27,361 bases of DNA, taken from contig DASVGY010000068.1 of assembly GCA_036379295.1 (NCBI GenBank), forward strand, positions 1 to 27,361. Reading direction: 5' to 3'. Position 1 is the stretch's first letter; each line of letters begins with the position of its first letter. The translations under genes and the position numbers were made by a program. The notes under the pieces were generated by a model. The model was not told the DNA's origin. It saw only the letters and a program-made list of their open reading frames with translations, and searched no databases. Below, piece after piece: positions 15,130-22,377 of this stretch. This stretch comes from Pseudopedobacter sp036379295. GTDB taxonomy: Bacteria; Bacteroidota; Bacteroidia; Sphingobacteriales; Sphingobacteriaceae.

Positions 15130-17511
15130 TTAAAATTTAAAATTGTAAGTAAAACTAGGTACGGCGCCAAAAATTGATAATCTTTTCGCCTCGTTTTTGG
15201 CCGTCTCAACGTTTTGAGAAAAGCTAATAGACGCGGCGTTTTGCCTGTTGTAAATGTTATAAATGCTAAAAACCCACTCGCCTTGCCATTTTTTAACTCG
15301 CTTAGGTTTTGGTGTGTAAGTTCCGGATATATCTAAGTGGTGATATAAAGGCAGTGTGTTTTGGTTTCTTAAGCCATAATTCGGGATATCAATCCCCTGG
15401 TATTGGTACTTACTTTTTGGGTAAGTTACTGGTTGGCCGGTTTGGAGGGTAAACACAGAGCCAAAGCGCCATTTGTTGTTTAATTTGTAGTTTGCAGTTA
15501 CACTTAAATTATGCAGTTTATCAGCAGCGGATTTGTACCATTCTCCGTTATTTATTCCTGTTTCAAGTGGCGTTCTTCCGGGCGTTTTTTGTTCTGAGCG
15601 TGATAAAGTATAAGATAACCAACCTGTAACTAAGCCTGTGTTTTTCCGAAGCATTAACTCTGCGCCGTAAGATCTACCGGTTCCGTTTAAAACTGCCTGC
15701 TCAATAGCTTTATTAGCAATAAGATTTGTTCCATCTATGTAATCTACCTTGTTTTTTATCTTTTTATAAAAACTTTCTACCTCTAAAGCATAGTCGCCTT
15801 GGTTAAAATTTTGGAAATAGCCAACCGCAACTTGGTCCAGCAGTTGTGGTTTCATAAAGTCATCGCTAGGTGCCCAAATATCTAATGGCGTTGGCGATTG
15901 TGTGTTTGTTAGCAGGTGTAAATACTGCGTCATTCTGTTATAGCTGGCTTTTACAGAATGGTTATCAGTTATGGCATAAGAAAGTGCAAACCGTGGTTCT
16001 AGGTTGTTAAAACTTGTAATGATTTCATTGGTGCTAAAATGTTTTACGCCGGTAGGTATTGCTTTTTCATAAATGCCCAATTCCTGATTAAACTTTACTG
16101 CTTGGTTATTTGCATAAGTAAATACATTTTGTGCACCTAAACGGTAAAAAGAACTAAACCTTAAACCATAGCTTAGCGCCAATTTTTTAGTCACATTTTG
16201 CTCAACATCAAAGTAAACGGCAGGTTCTAATGCGTATTTTTTTTCTAACTGATCTTCGTTAACCTGAGAATCATTGCCTTTTGGCGTTATTGTACCCGGA
16301 TTAAAGTTGTAGTGCTGCGCATTTAAACCGTAAGTTAGTTTTAAATTGTTGTTGATATAATGCTTAAAATCATACTTGATATTTATGTTTTGAACACTGC
16401 TTGCCCACTTAAGACCCGCAAAGCCAACCGCTAAGCCGTAGTAATAATCGCTATAAATTGCAGAAAGATTAGAAAACAACCTATCGCTAAACAGTTTATT
16501 CCACCTAAAATTTAAAACAGCATTGCCATAGGTATTGCTAAAATCTTCGTTAATGTTAAAATTGTCTCTTCCGAAATAGCCAGAAACGTATAAATTATTG
16601 GTTTTGTTAAGCTTGTAGCTAAATTTGGTATTTAAATCGTAAAAGTTTGCAGCACTTTTTATGTCCGTAAGCTTTAGAAACAGATGACCATAAGAGCCTC
16701 TGCCTGCAATTAAAAACGACCCCTTGCCATTGTTGATGGGGCCTTCTGCCATTAACCTACTCGAAACCACACCAATACCGCCGCTAAACCTTAAATCGTT
16801 TTTATTTCCCTCTTTTTGATAAATATCCAAAACAGAGGAAAGTCGGCCGCCAAACCTTGCGGGTATGCCACCCTTGTAAAGCTTAATATCATTAATAGCA
16901 TCTGCATTAAAAACCGAGAAAAACCCGAACAAATGAGAAGTGTTGTAGATAGTAGCCTCATCTAACAGCACCAGGTTTTGGTCTGCCCCGCCTCCCCTTA
17001 CATTAAAACCAGATTGACCTTCGCCAGAATTTGTTACGCCCGGGAGTTGCAATAAAGATTTAATTACGTCAACCTCGCCCAACACAACGGGCATCTCTTT
17101 AATTTGCCTTGCAGAAAGTTTGTTAATGCTCATTTCCGGTCGTCTTATTTCTGCAATGCCTTTATCGGCGTTTACCACCACCTCTGCTAAAGATTGTTGG
17201 TTAGGCAATAGCAAGAAATCCTTTTTTGTGCTTGCTAATAGTGGCACCAAAACTTCCTGCCCCCCATACCCTATGTAGCCAATGCTAAGCGTATAGTTTC
17301 CTTTTGGTAAGGTTAGCGAGTAAAAACCATATTCATTTGTGGTGGTTCCGCTGTTGATTTCTTTAACGTAAACACTTACGCCAATCAAAGATTCGGAGGT
17401 AATTTTGTCTGTTACTGTACCGCTTATGGTTACTTTATCTTGCGCACACAATGCGCCCGATAAAAGCAGCGTAAAAACAAGCACTTTAATTTTTTTTGAA
17501 ATATTCTTCAT
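15130..17511 (-). CDS. TonB-dependent receptor (DUF4249-associated type)
   Basis: A 793-residue outer-membrane receptor. Signal peptide 1-22 (ending ALCAQ); CarboxypepD_reg-like domain about 27-108 (VTISGTVTDKITSESLIGVS, then GFYSLTLPKGNYTLSIGYIG); plug about 120-235 with EVDVIKSLLQLPGVTNSGEG, GFNVRGGGADQNLVLLDEAT and LYKGGIPARFGGRLSSVLDI; barrel to the C-terminal SFTYNFKF. The substrate is unknown. The pairing with a DUF4249 lipoprotein 4 bases downstream is the usual gene order. It heads the operon with that lipoprotein, a Crp/Fnr regulator and a DUF4440 protein. Confidence 0.93.
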   Translation of the reverse strand: MKNISKKIKVLVFTLLLSGALCAQDKVTISGTVTDKITSESLIGVSVYVKEINSGTTTNEYGFYSLTLPKGNYTLSIGYIGYGGQEVLVPLLASTKKDFLLLPNQQSLAEVVVNADKGIAEIRRPEMSINKLSARQIKEMPVVLGEVDVIKSLLQLPGVTNSGEGQSGFNVRGGGADQNLVLLDEATIYNTSHLFGFFSVFNADAINDIKLYKGGIPARFGGRLSSVLDIYQKEGNKNDLRFSGGIGVVSSRLMAEGPINNGKGSFLIAGRGSYGHLFLKLTDIKSAANFYDLNTKFSYKLNKTNNLYVSGYFGRDNFNINEDFSNTYGNAVLNFRWNKLFSDRLFSNLSAIYSDYYYGLAVGFAGLKWASSVQNINIKYDFKHYINNNLKLTYGLNAQHYNFNPGTITPKGNDSQVNEDQLEKKYALEPAVYFDVEQNVTKKLALSYGLRFSSFYRLGAQNVFTYANNQAVKFNQELGIYEKAIPTGVKHFSTNEIITSFNNLEPRFALSYAITDNHSVKASYNRMTQYLHLLTNTQSPTPLDIWAPSDDFMKPQLLDQVAVGYFQNFNQGDYALEVESFYKKIKNKVDYIDGTNLIANKAIEQAVLNGTGRSYGAELMLRKNTGLVTGWLSYTLSRSEQKTPGRTPLETGINNGEWYKSAADKLHNLSVTANYKLNNKWRFGSVFTLQTGQPVTYPKSKYQYQGIDIPNYGLRNQNTLPLYHHLDISGTYTPKPKRVKKWQGEWVFSIYNIYNRQNAASISFSQNVETAKNEAKRLSIFGAVPSFTYNFKF

Positions 17512-17527
17512 TTAATACATTTTTTTA

Positions 17528-17566
17528 ATGGCTACAAACTTAGCTATGGCGGATGGCTACAAACTT
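17528..17566. repeat. Two 14-bp direct repeats in the receptor promoter
   Basis: ATGGCTACAAACTT occurs at 17528-17541 and 17553-17566, 25 bp apart. The copy nearer the gene contains the -7 box; the other copy ends inside the operator. Confidence 0.7.
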
Positions 17567-17579
17567 TACCTTAGGTTAA
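17535..17579 (-). promoter_or_regulatory. Predicted promoter with imperfect Crp/Fnr-like operator before the receptor operon
   Basis: On the minus strand TAAGTTTG (17542-17535) matches TAnnTTTG. The 14-mer at 17566-17579 reads TTAACCTAAGGTAA on the minus strand, matching the palindrome at 11 of 14 positions. Spacing centre-to-box is 30.5 bp. The predicted leader is about 19 bases. Confidence 0.52.
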
Positions 17580-17876
17580 GAAATGATTTGCTGTAATTTG
17601 AGCAGATTTATATAAACTAGATTTTGAAAGAAACCGGAAATCAAAAATTGATTTTACGGAGGCAGCGCTTAGCGCTGCTGAAGACGGAATGTTGATGAGC
17701 TGTAAAGAAAATACTAAGCGTTGGCAGTTATTTTTTGCGTTCATTTTGCTAAAATTTCTGCAAATATGTGGTACGCCTATCGCTGTATCGCCCCAATAGG
17801 TAAGGTGAACCCTATCTTAAACATTTTAGTCGGATTTTAAATGACGATGACAGCTATCATAGAAAAAAAGATCCAA
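17580..17876. other. Gene-free stretch between the AraC gene and the receptor promoter
   Basis: No gene seen. It holds a perfect 7-bp hairpin (GCAGCGC at 17662-17668, loop TTA, GCGCTGC at 17672-17678) without a T-run, and a GC-richer patch near 17770-17815 with CCTAT/ATAGG pairing. No clear terminator was found for the AraC gene that ends at 17877. Confidence 0.45.
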
Positions 17877-19016
17877 TTATTTTAAGCAAATGTTTTTTTG
17901 CTTTAAATATTGAGAAGGCGAAAGCTGAGTAGCTTTTTTGAAGTTTCTGTTGAACGATGTTTTAGAATTGAAACCACATTCGAAGGCGAGCGCCAGCAAG
18001 GTGAATTTTTGATTTTCTGGCTGATTACAAACTGCTTTAAACTCTTCTATTCGTTTAATATTGATGTAATCGTAAAAGTTTTTATGCTCTTTAGAATTGA
18101 TGACCTGCGAAAGCGTATTTGGATGCACCGCTAACTTTTTAGCGAGTTCTGGCAAGGTAAGTTCTGGTGCTTTGTAGCACTTCTCTTTATCCATCAATTC
18201 AATTAACGTTTTGTGAATTAAGCTTAGCTCCTTTTCGGTCAACCCGGATTTTTCGTACTTAAGCGGTACGGCTGCCGCATTTTCAACAATGCTCATTTCA
18301 TTTTTTGGGATGGGACATGGCGAGATTTCGGTAGCAAACCCTGCTGGGTTGTTGGTAAAAATACCCACTTGCTTGATACCGAAATAGCCAATAAAAATGA
18401 TATACACTACTACCGCAGAGAAAATCAGCTTATCATCCGAAGCGGTAATTACCACAAGCCAAATCACAGACAACCCTAAAGTTAAGTACATTAGCCATTG
18501 TAAATTGATTTTTTCAATATCAGAGAAATAATTAGCTATCGATTTTTTGTACCTAAGTAATTTGGCAACTGAAAGTACGGTGTAAAAAACAGCGGAAATG
18601 ATAAAGCATATAAAAAACAGATTTAAAAGATATCTAAAAGGTTCTCCTCCGTTTATATAAACGGCTATTTTTTCTTTGTTAGCTAATTTGAAAAACGGAA
18701 TTAACGCAAAAACCCCTAATATATAGGGTAAAAAATGGACGATATAACGCTCATCACTTTTCGCCTTTAAATTTGTTAATTCCTTAATGTACAGGTAAAG
18801 AAATGGCGCATGCAAAAAGGGAATTGGTATTTCTAAACCCAATAAAAACGGATACTGAAGGTTTATTTTTGTGATTTGCAAATAAAACAAAAGCAAGTGA
18901 AAGCCTGTAACAATCAGCCAAAGTAAAAGAACAACATCTGCCCTGCTTTTCGCTTTTTTACTCGCCAATATCAACACCAAAAAAAAGGTTATTGCAACCC
19001 CAATCAAATAAAACAT
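17877..19016 (-). CDS. Membrane-bound AraC family transcriptional regulator
   Basis: A 379-residue protein with about seven hydrophobic segments in residues 1-215 (for example IGVAITFFLVLILA, VVLLLWLIVTGFHLLLFYLQ, YILGVFALIPFF, LFFICFIISAVFYTVL, LMYLTLGLSVIWLVVI, FSAVVVYIIFIGYF). A linker of about 45 residues follows, then a C-terminal AraC-type double helix-turn-helix (about 265-375; LTLPELAKKLAVHPNTLSQV, then FTLLALAFECGFNSKTSFNR and NFKKATQLSPSQYLK). This architecture is common in Bacteroidota and suggests direct sensing at the inner membrane; the signal is unknown. Neighbours are not obviously linked to it. A 6-bp hairpin (19019-19024 with 19035-19040) ends two bases before the start codon. 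Confidence 0.9.
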   Translation of the reverse strand: MFYLIGVAITFFLVLILASKKAKSRADVVLLLWLIVTGFHLLLFYLQITKINLQYPFLLGLEIPIPFLHAPFLYLYIKELTNLKAKSDERYIVHFLPYILGVFALIPFFKLANKEKIAVYINGGEPFRYLLNLFFICFIISAVFYTVLSVAKLLRYKKSIANYFSDIEKINLQWLMYLTLGLSVIWLVVITASDDKLIFSAVVVYIIFIGYFGIKQVGIFTNNPAGFATEISPCPIPKNEMSIVENAAAVPLKYEKSGLTEKELSLIHKTLIELMDKEKCYKAPELTLPELAKKLAVHPNTLSQVINSKEHKNFYDYINIKRIEEFKAVCNQPENQKFTLLALAFECGFNSKTSFNRNFKKATQLSPSQYLKQKNICLK

Positions 19017-19200
19017 AAGACATTTATTAGTGATAATGTCGCAATTTTACTCATTACCACATAAAAACTAGTAAAGCAATTAAAGAAAAGCAACTTTTAA
19101 TGTTAATGAAAAATTAGACCGTGTAGAGAAATAAAATCAGGTGTGCGCATCTTTAAAAATTTAATGCCAAAAAGATTGTTGAAAAGCCAGCGCTAAATCC

Positions 19201-19237
19201 AAAAAAAAGACAGTAAAGCATTTGCCCTACTGTCTTT
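19201..19237 (-). terminator. Rho-independent terminator of the lipoprotein gene at 19258
   Basis: AAAGACAGTA (19206-19215) and TACTGTCTTT (19228-19237) form a perfect 10-bp stem with a 12-base loop. On the minus strand the stem runs into eight T (19208-19201). It begins about 20 bases after the stop at 19258. Confidence 0.9.
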
Positions 19238-19257
19238 GCAATTTTTTGTAAGTCCCC

Positions 19258-20010
19258 TTAGTAGGTAAAAACAAGCTTACTTAGCGCTGGGGTACCATTT
19301 GGTAAAGTTTTTTCTGAAACATCAGCTTTTACCGGGTAGCCCTTACCATCATAAGTGTAGGTGTTGGTAGTTTCATTAGCTGTATTTCCGATAGTGTATT
19401 TTTGCTTTACCACTTCATTGGCAGATACAGCATCCGCAAGAAAAACATCTACAACATAGTTTATTTTAATACCAGCCAGTGGATTTTTTTTGGTTCCGTA
19501 AGTTAATTCCTGAGTGCTTAACAAGTTGGTTCCAACGTAGCTTTGCATTTTTGTAATGTTAGCGCCCGTGTAGGTTAAAACCTGTTTTGAAACTATGTTT
19601 GCGTTGGCATTGTCTTTCACAATTATTTCGGTAACGCGGTTGCTGGCGTCAAGGGTGTATGACAGCTTGTATGTTTCTTTTAGCTGGTTGTTTTCATAAG
19701 TGGTGTAAACCGCGGATTTTGGCTTTCCGCCCTCATAAGTTACTTCAAGCTTGGTTTTATCCTCGCCATCTTTATTTTCAAGCGTAGTTATGTTGTCGCC
19801 GGTATAAGTCAACTTTAGTTCACTGTCTTCGGTTTTAACCAACACTAATTTTTTGTTGCTATCGTAAGAAAAGTTGGTATAGGTGGTATCGCCGCCTTCT
19901 ATTTCTGCAATCTTTTTAATTAATTGTGTGTCGGTGTTAGTGGTGCTATCTTTTTTACATGCGGTAAATGCAAGCCCAGCAAGTGCCAATGCTATAAATT
20001 GTTTTTTCAT
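19258..20010 (-). CDS. Lipoprotein with YD/RHS-like repeat strands (DUF4595-like)
   Basis: A 250-residue lipoprotein with lipobox FTAC (Cys18) followed by KKDSTTNTDTQ. The mature part consists of beta-hairpin repeats: TNFSYDSNKKLVLVKT, LKLTYTGDNITTLENKDGED, KLEVTYEGGKPKSAVYTTYE, YKLSYTLDASNRVTEIIVKD, LTYTGANITKMQSY, NTYTYDGKGYPVKADV. This YxYDxxGxxxx pattern is shared with DUF4595 and RHS/YD-like wrapped sheets common in Bacteroidota lipoproteins. No enzymatic motif is present; a surface or periplasmic structural role is likely but unproven. It is monocistronic: terminator directly after, and an empty upstream region. Confidence 0.78.
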   Translation of the reverse strand: MKKQFIALALAGLAFTACKKDSTTNTDTQLIKKIAEIEGGDTTYTNFSYDSNKKLVLVKTEDSELKLTYTGDNITTLENKDGEDKTKLEVTYEGGKPKSAVYTTYENNQLKETYKLSYTLDASNRVTEIIVKDNANANIVSKQVLTYTGANITKMQSYVGTNLLSTQELTYGTKKNPLAGIKINYVVDVFLADAVSANEVVKQKYTIGNTANETTNTYTYDGKGYPVKADVSEKTLPNGTPALSKLVFTY

Positions 20011-20368
20011 TATTAGTTAATTTGTGAAATTTTAAATTATTAAATTATTTATAGATGCATCTGAACTACTTTACGCAAGCAATTTATTTTGTGATACAAG
20101 GGGATGTATTTTTTTTAAATAATCGGAAATCAGGAATTAAAAAACGATTGGTAATCCATTTTTAGCCAAATATTTAGCAATAAGAGCCACCCAGACAATG
20201 TACTTTCCTGAAAACAGCACATTAACTTGCTAATAGGACGAATAAACTTATTTCTAATGATTTTAACCGCTAAGAAGTTACGGTTCCAATTGTATTTTGG
20301 TAAACAAATGAACCAGCGAGGCAGCGGTTGCTTTTACTTTGCTTTGAGATTTGCAAAGCTTTAGGTAA
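20011..20368. other. Gene-free stretch between the lipoprotein gene and the HxlR gene
   Basis: No gene seen. Upstream of the lipoprotein no exact TAnnTTTG box was found. A 6-bp hairpin (GCTTTG 20341-20346, CAAAGC 20354-20359) lies just after the HxlR stop codon without a T-run. TTAACTTGC at 20222-20230 is only a half copy of the shared palindrome. Confidence 0.4.
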
Positions 20369-20701
20369 TTATTTCACTTTTTTCATTTGCTGTGCTCCCC
20401 ACTCCATAATTGATTTTATCGACGGAATAAGCTCCTCACCAACCGACGTTAAAGTATATTCCACCTTTGGCGGTACCTCGTGAAAAACTTTTCTGTTTAA
20501 TAGCATATCCTCTTCCAACTCGCGTAAAGATTGTGTCAGCATTTTTGTGGTGATGTCTGGCAGTGTTCGCTTAAGTTCGCCATAACGAAGTACCTGATTT
20601 CTGCTGATATGCCATAATATCCGAGCTTTGTATTTCCCACCTATCCGCTTAAAAGCAAAATCAACTGCACACATTGCAGTTTCTTCGATTTTATTTTTCA
20701 T
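20369..20701 (-). CDS. HxlR family winged helix-turn-helix regulator
   Basis: A 110-residue regulator of the HxlR (MarR-like) family. Signature parts are CAVDFAFKRIGGKYKARILW near the N-terminus, LRYGELKRTLPDITTKMLTQ (recognition region) followed by SLRELEEDMLLNRKVFHEVP, and PPKVEYTLTSVGEELIPSIK, then a C-terminal helix for dimerisation. The single conserved N-terminal cysteine (Cys11) is where many HxlR proteins sense oxidants or electrophiles, which is possible here but not shown. It is divergent from the small membrane protein and NTF2-like gene, and three ATACT/AGTAT palindromes lie in the shared promoter region. Confidence 0.92.
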   Translation of the reverse strand: MKNKIEETAMCAVDFAFKRIGGKYKARILWHISRNQVLRYGELKRTLPDITTKMLTQSLRELEEDMLLNRKVFHEVPPKVEYTLTSVGEELIPSIKSIMEWGAQQMKKVK

Positions 20702-20728
20702 TTTATTTAACTGATAATCAACAATAGA

Positions 20729-20801
20729 ATACTTTTAGTATGTAAGGTACAAAAACGTACATACTTGACACAAAAGTATATACTAGATAGTTTTGTTGCA
20801 A
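20729..20801. promoter_or_regulatory. Divergent promoter region with HxlR-type palindromes
   Basis: Three overlapping inverted repeats: ATACT-TTT-AGTAT (20729-20741), AGTATGTA...TACATACT (20737-20744 with 20758-20765), and AGTATATACT (20775-20784). Plus-strand promoter: TTGACA at 20765-20770 and TAGTTTTG at 20788-20795. Minus-strand promoter: TACTTTTG (20778-20771) with TTG at 20801-20799. The palindromes overlap both promoters, as expected for an autoregulated repressor. Confidence 0.65.
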
Positions 20802-20818
20802 AAAATTTTAAAGTTAAA

Positions 20819-21031
20819 ATGAGAAAAAATCAAAATCACAAAAGAGCCTTTTTAATATGGCTTTCCATTTACCCGCTCATAACCATTTTGTTGTGGGTGT
20901 TAGGAGATTACCTATCGAAATATCCTCTGGGAATTAGAACTTTTATTCTAACTGCAATTGCAGTACCGTTAGTATTCTACATTATGCTACCGCTTTACAA
21001 CAAATTATTCACTAAATGGCTAAATCAATAA
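20819..21031 (+). CDS. Small two-helix membrane protein, hypothetical
   Basis: A protein of 70 residues with a basic N-terminus (MRKNQNHKRAF) and two membrane helices, about residues 11-29 (LIWLSIYPLITILLWVLGD) and 38-57 (LRTF-type ILTAIAVPLVFYIMLPLYN). Small proteins of this plan are common in Bacteroidota next to monooxygenase-like or NTF2-like genes, but no function is known. The frame is open from 20765, but the predicted transcript start lies near 20800, so the ATG at 20819 is preferred. It ends two bases before the NTF2-like gene, indicating an operon. HxlR is the likely regulator. Confidence 0.68.
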   Translation: MRKNQNHKRAFLIWLSIYPLITILLWVLGDYLSKYPLGIRTFILTAIAVPLVFYIMLPLYNKLFTKWLNQ

Positions 21032-21033
21032 TT

Positions 21034-21546
21034 ATGAAAACTACACTTTCAGTGTTCTCAACAATGTTAATCGCTTTATTCGCATTGAGCTTAAACGCAC
21101 AAACAAATCACACCAAAACAGTAAAAACAAAAAAAATGGAAACAGTAAAACAAAGTAAAGAAGTTGTACAAGAATTTTTTAATGCCTTTAGCAAAGGCGA
21201 TTTTAATGGAATTATCAATACTTTTCATGATAGCTCCACGATAACTGCTGTTAGAGAAGCAAGCGCAAATGGCTGTCAAATTTACGGAACATACCACGGT
21301 AAAGAAGGTTTAAAATCCTTCCTTGCCAACTTGGGAACCGCATTTGATACTAAGGCTTTTTCGGTAAATAACGTTATTGGAGAGGGAAAAATAGCCTTCG
21401 CTAACGGTAAGTTTACACACATTGTTAAAGCAACTGGTAAACCATACTCCAGCGATTGGGCTTTGATGTGCGTTATTAAAGACGATAAAATTTTTGAATA
21501 TCATTTTTATGAGGATTCTGAAAAGTTTTCAGAAGCGAGTAAGTAA
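21034..21546 (+). CDS. Secreted NTF2-like (SnoaL-type) protein
   Basis: A 170-residue protein. An N-terminal signal peptide (MKTTLSVFSTMLIALFALSL, then NAQ) is followed by a lysine/threonine-rich linker and an NTF2-like domain from about residue 40: VVQEFFNAFSKGDFNGIINT, then FHDSSTITAV, YGTYHGKEGLKSFLANLG, and the final strands WALMCVIKDDKIFEYHFYED. The domain is the nuclear-transport-factor-2/SnoaL cone that binds small ligands; such proteins are often annotated as ketosteroid isomerase-like, without proof of activity. ATG at 21034 is preferred over 21016 because it gives a clean signal peptide and follows the previous stop by two bases. A terminator follows. Confidence 0.83.
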   Translation: MKTTLSVFSTMLIALFALSLNAQTNHTKTVKTKKMETVKQSKEVVQEFFNAFSKGDFNGIINTFHDSSTITAVREASANGCQIYGTYHGKEGLKSFLANLGTAFDTKAFSVNNVIGEGKIAFANGKFTHIVKATGKPYSSDWALMCVIKDDKIFEYHFYEDSEKFSEASK

Positions 21547-21562
21547 GTTTGCAGCATGCTCT

Positions 21563-21594
21563 AAAACCCCTAAGCTTTGGGTTTCGGGGTTTTT
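21563..21594 (+). terminator. Rho-independent terminator after the NTF2-like gene
   Basis: AAAACCCC (21563-21570) pairs with GGGGTTTT (21586-21593), with T continuing to 21594. An alternative inner pairing AAACCC/GGGTTT is possible. It starts 16 bases after the stop at 21546. Confidence 0.8.
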
Positions 21595-21718
21595 ATGTCG
21601 TTCGTCAAAAAGATTATTATCTAAAAATAACGACTCCGGATTGTTGTAAAGTCTAGCGAATAATCGGCCACTGATAGTGAGGTTCGTTAGCAATCCTTTT
21701 GAACCATTCACATCATAA

Positions 21719-22030
21719 TTACCGAATTTTCAACTCACGGGCCAACAGCAAATTCTCGGAAGCGCTATATCTATCTTTATCTTCCGTCACCAAAAGCAAT
21801 ATTTTATTTAAAGCTTTCTTTGTTTTCTTCCTCTCTATATTTACTCGCTTATTCGCAATAATTTCCTGATAAATAATTTCATTTTTTTGATTGTAAAACC
21901 TCACCAAACTGGTTTTTGGAGTTTTTAGGTTTGACTCAACTACCCAATAAGCGCTTGGGGTCTCTTTGCTTTGCGCAGATATGTGGAACGAAAATCCGAA
22001 CAATATTGCTATTAATAGTACTTTTTTCAT
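21719..22030 (-). CDS. Small secreted hypothetical protein
   Basis: A 103-residue protein with a clear signal peptide (MKKVLLIAILFGFSFHISAQ). The mature part begins SKETPSAYWVVESNLKTPKT and contains SLVRFYNQKNEIIYQEII and a basic helical stretch (NIERKKTKKALNKILLLV). No known domain is recognised. Its pattern of W-V-x-E-x-N, then V-R-F-Y-N, then a lysine-rich helix looks conserved-protein-like rather than random, and codon use is normal. It lies just downstream of the decayed gene at 22049-22327. Confidence 0.65.
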   Translation of the reverse strand: MKKVLLIAILFGFSFHISAQSKETPSAYWVVESNLKTPKTSLVRFYNQKNEIIYQEIIANKRVNIERKKTKKALNKILLLVTEDKDRYSASENLLLARELKIR

Positions 22031-22048
22031 TTGTTAAAAAATTAAACT

Positions 22049-22327
22049 TCACAAGGCTAGCAACTCTAAAAAGCTGGTAAAAGCATGGGCGACAGAAAAC
22101 GGTGTTCTATCGACAAAGTGATTAATAAATCTGTTGTTGGTGTGAAAACTTAAAGCCAGAAATCCCTCTTCGTCAAAAAAACTATCAAATTCGCCGTTGA
22201 ACTGCGGTTTGCCTTATAAAGTACTTTTATAAAATCTTTTGATTGCCCCCGAGGTTGCATTTCGTCGATAAAAACCAGCCTTCCGTCTTCAACACATTCG
22301 CAAATCGCTTTTTATATATTCTGTCAT
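22049..22327 (-). pseudogene. Decayed small gene with two single-base frameshifts
   Basis: Three minus-strand frames join into one plausible protein of about 90 residues. Frame one starts with ATG at 22327 (MTEYIK). Frame two continues AICECVEDGRLVFIDEMQPR and then GQSKDFIKVLYK. Frame three gives GKPQFNGEFDSFFDEEGFLA, LSFHTNNRFINHFVDRTPFS and VAHAFTSFLELLAL, with TGA at 22049-22051. The shifts lie in a run of five T (plus strand, 22309-22313) and at CC (22212-22213), where one more C would restore the frame. The family is not recognised. Because both shifts are in or next to homopolymers, sequencing or assembly error is a real alternative to true decay. This explains almost all of the otherwise empty stretch 22031-22377. 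Confidence 0.6.
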
Positions 22328-22377
22328 GTATATTAGTTGCTAATTAAGCCTGTGGCTTTTTAGATACGCTTAAGGGT

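Noticed and set aside
17662..17678. Terminator or attC-like site
   Set aside because: The 7-bp hairpin is perfect, but there is no T-run, no integron feature and no recombination core site nearby.
20222..20235. Possible sixth Crp-like site (TTAACTTGC...)
   Set aside because: Only the left half matches and no TAnnTTTG box lies 29-31 bp away on either strand.
21529..21711. Minus-strand 60-residue frame between the NTF2-like gene and 21719
   Set aside because: It runs through the terminator at 21563-21594 and into the NTF2-like gene's end. The part before the terminator reads somewhat protein-like, but there is too little to call a gene or remnant.
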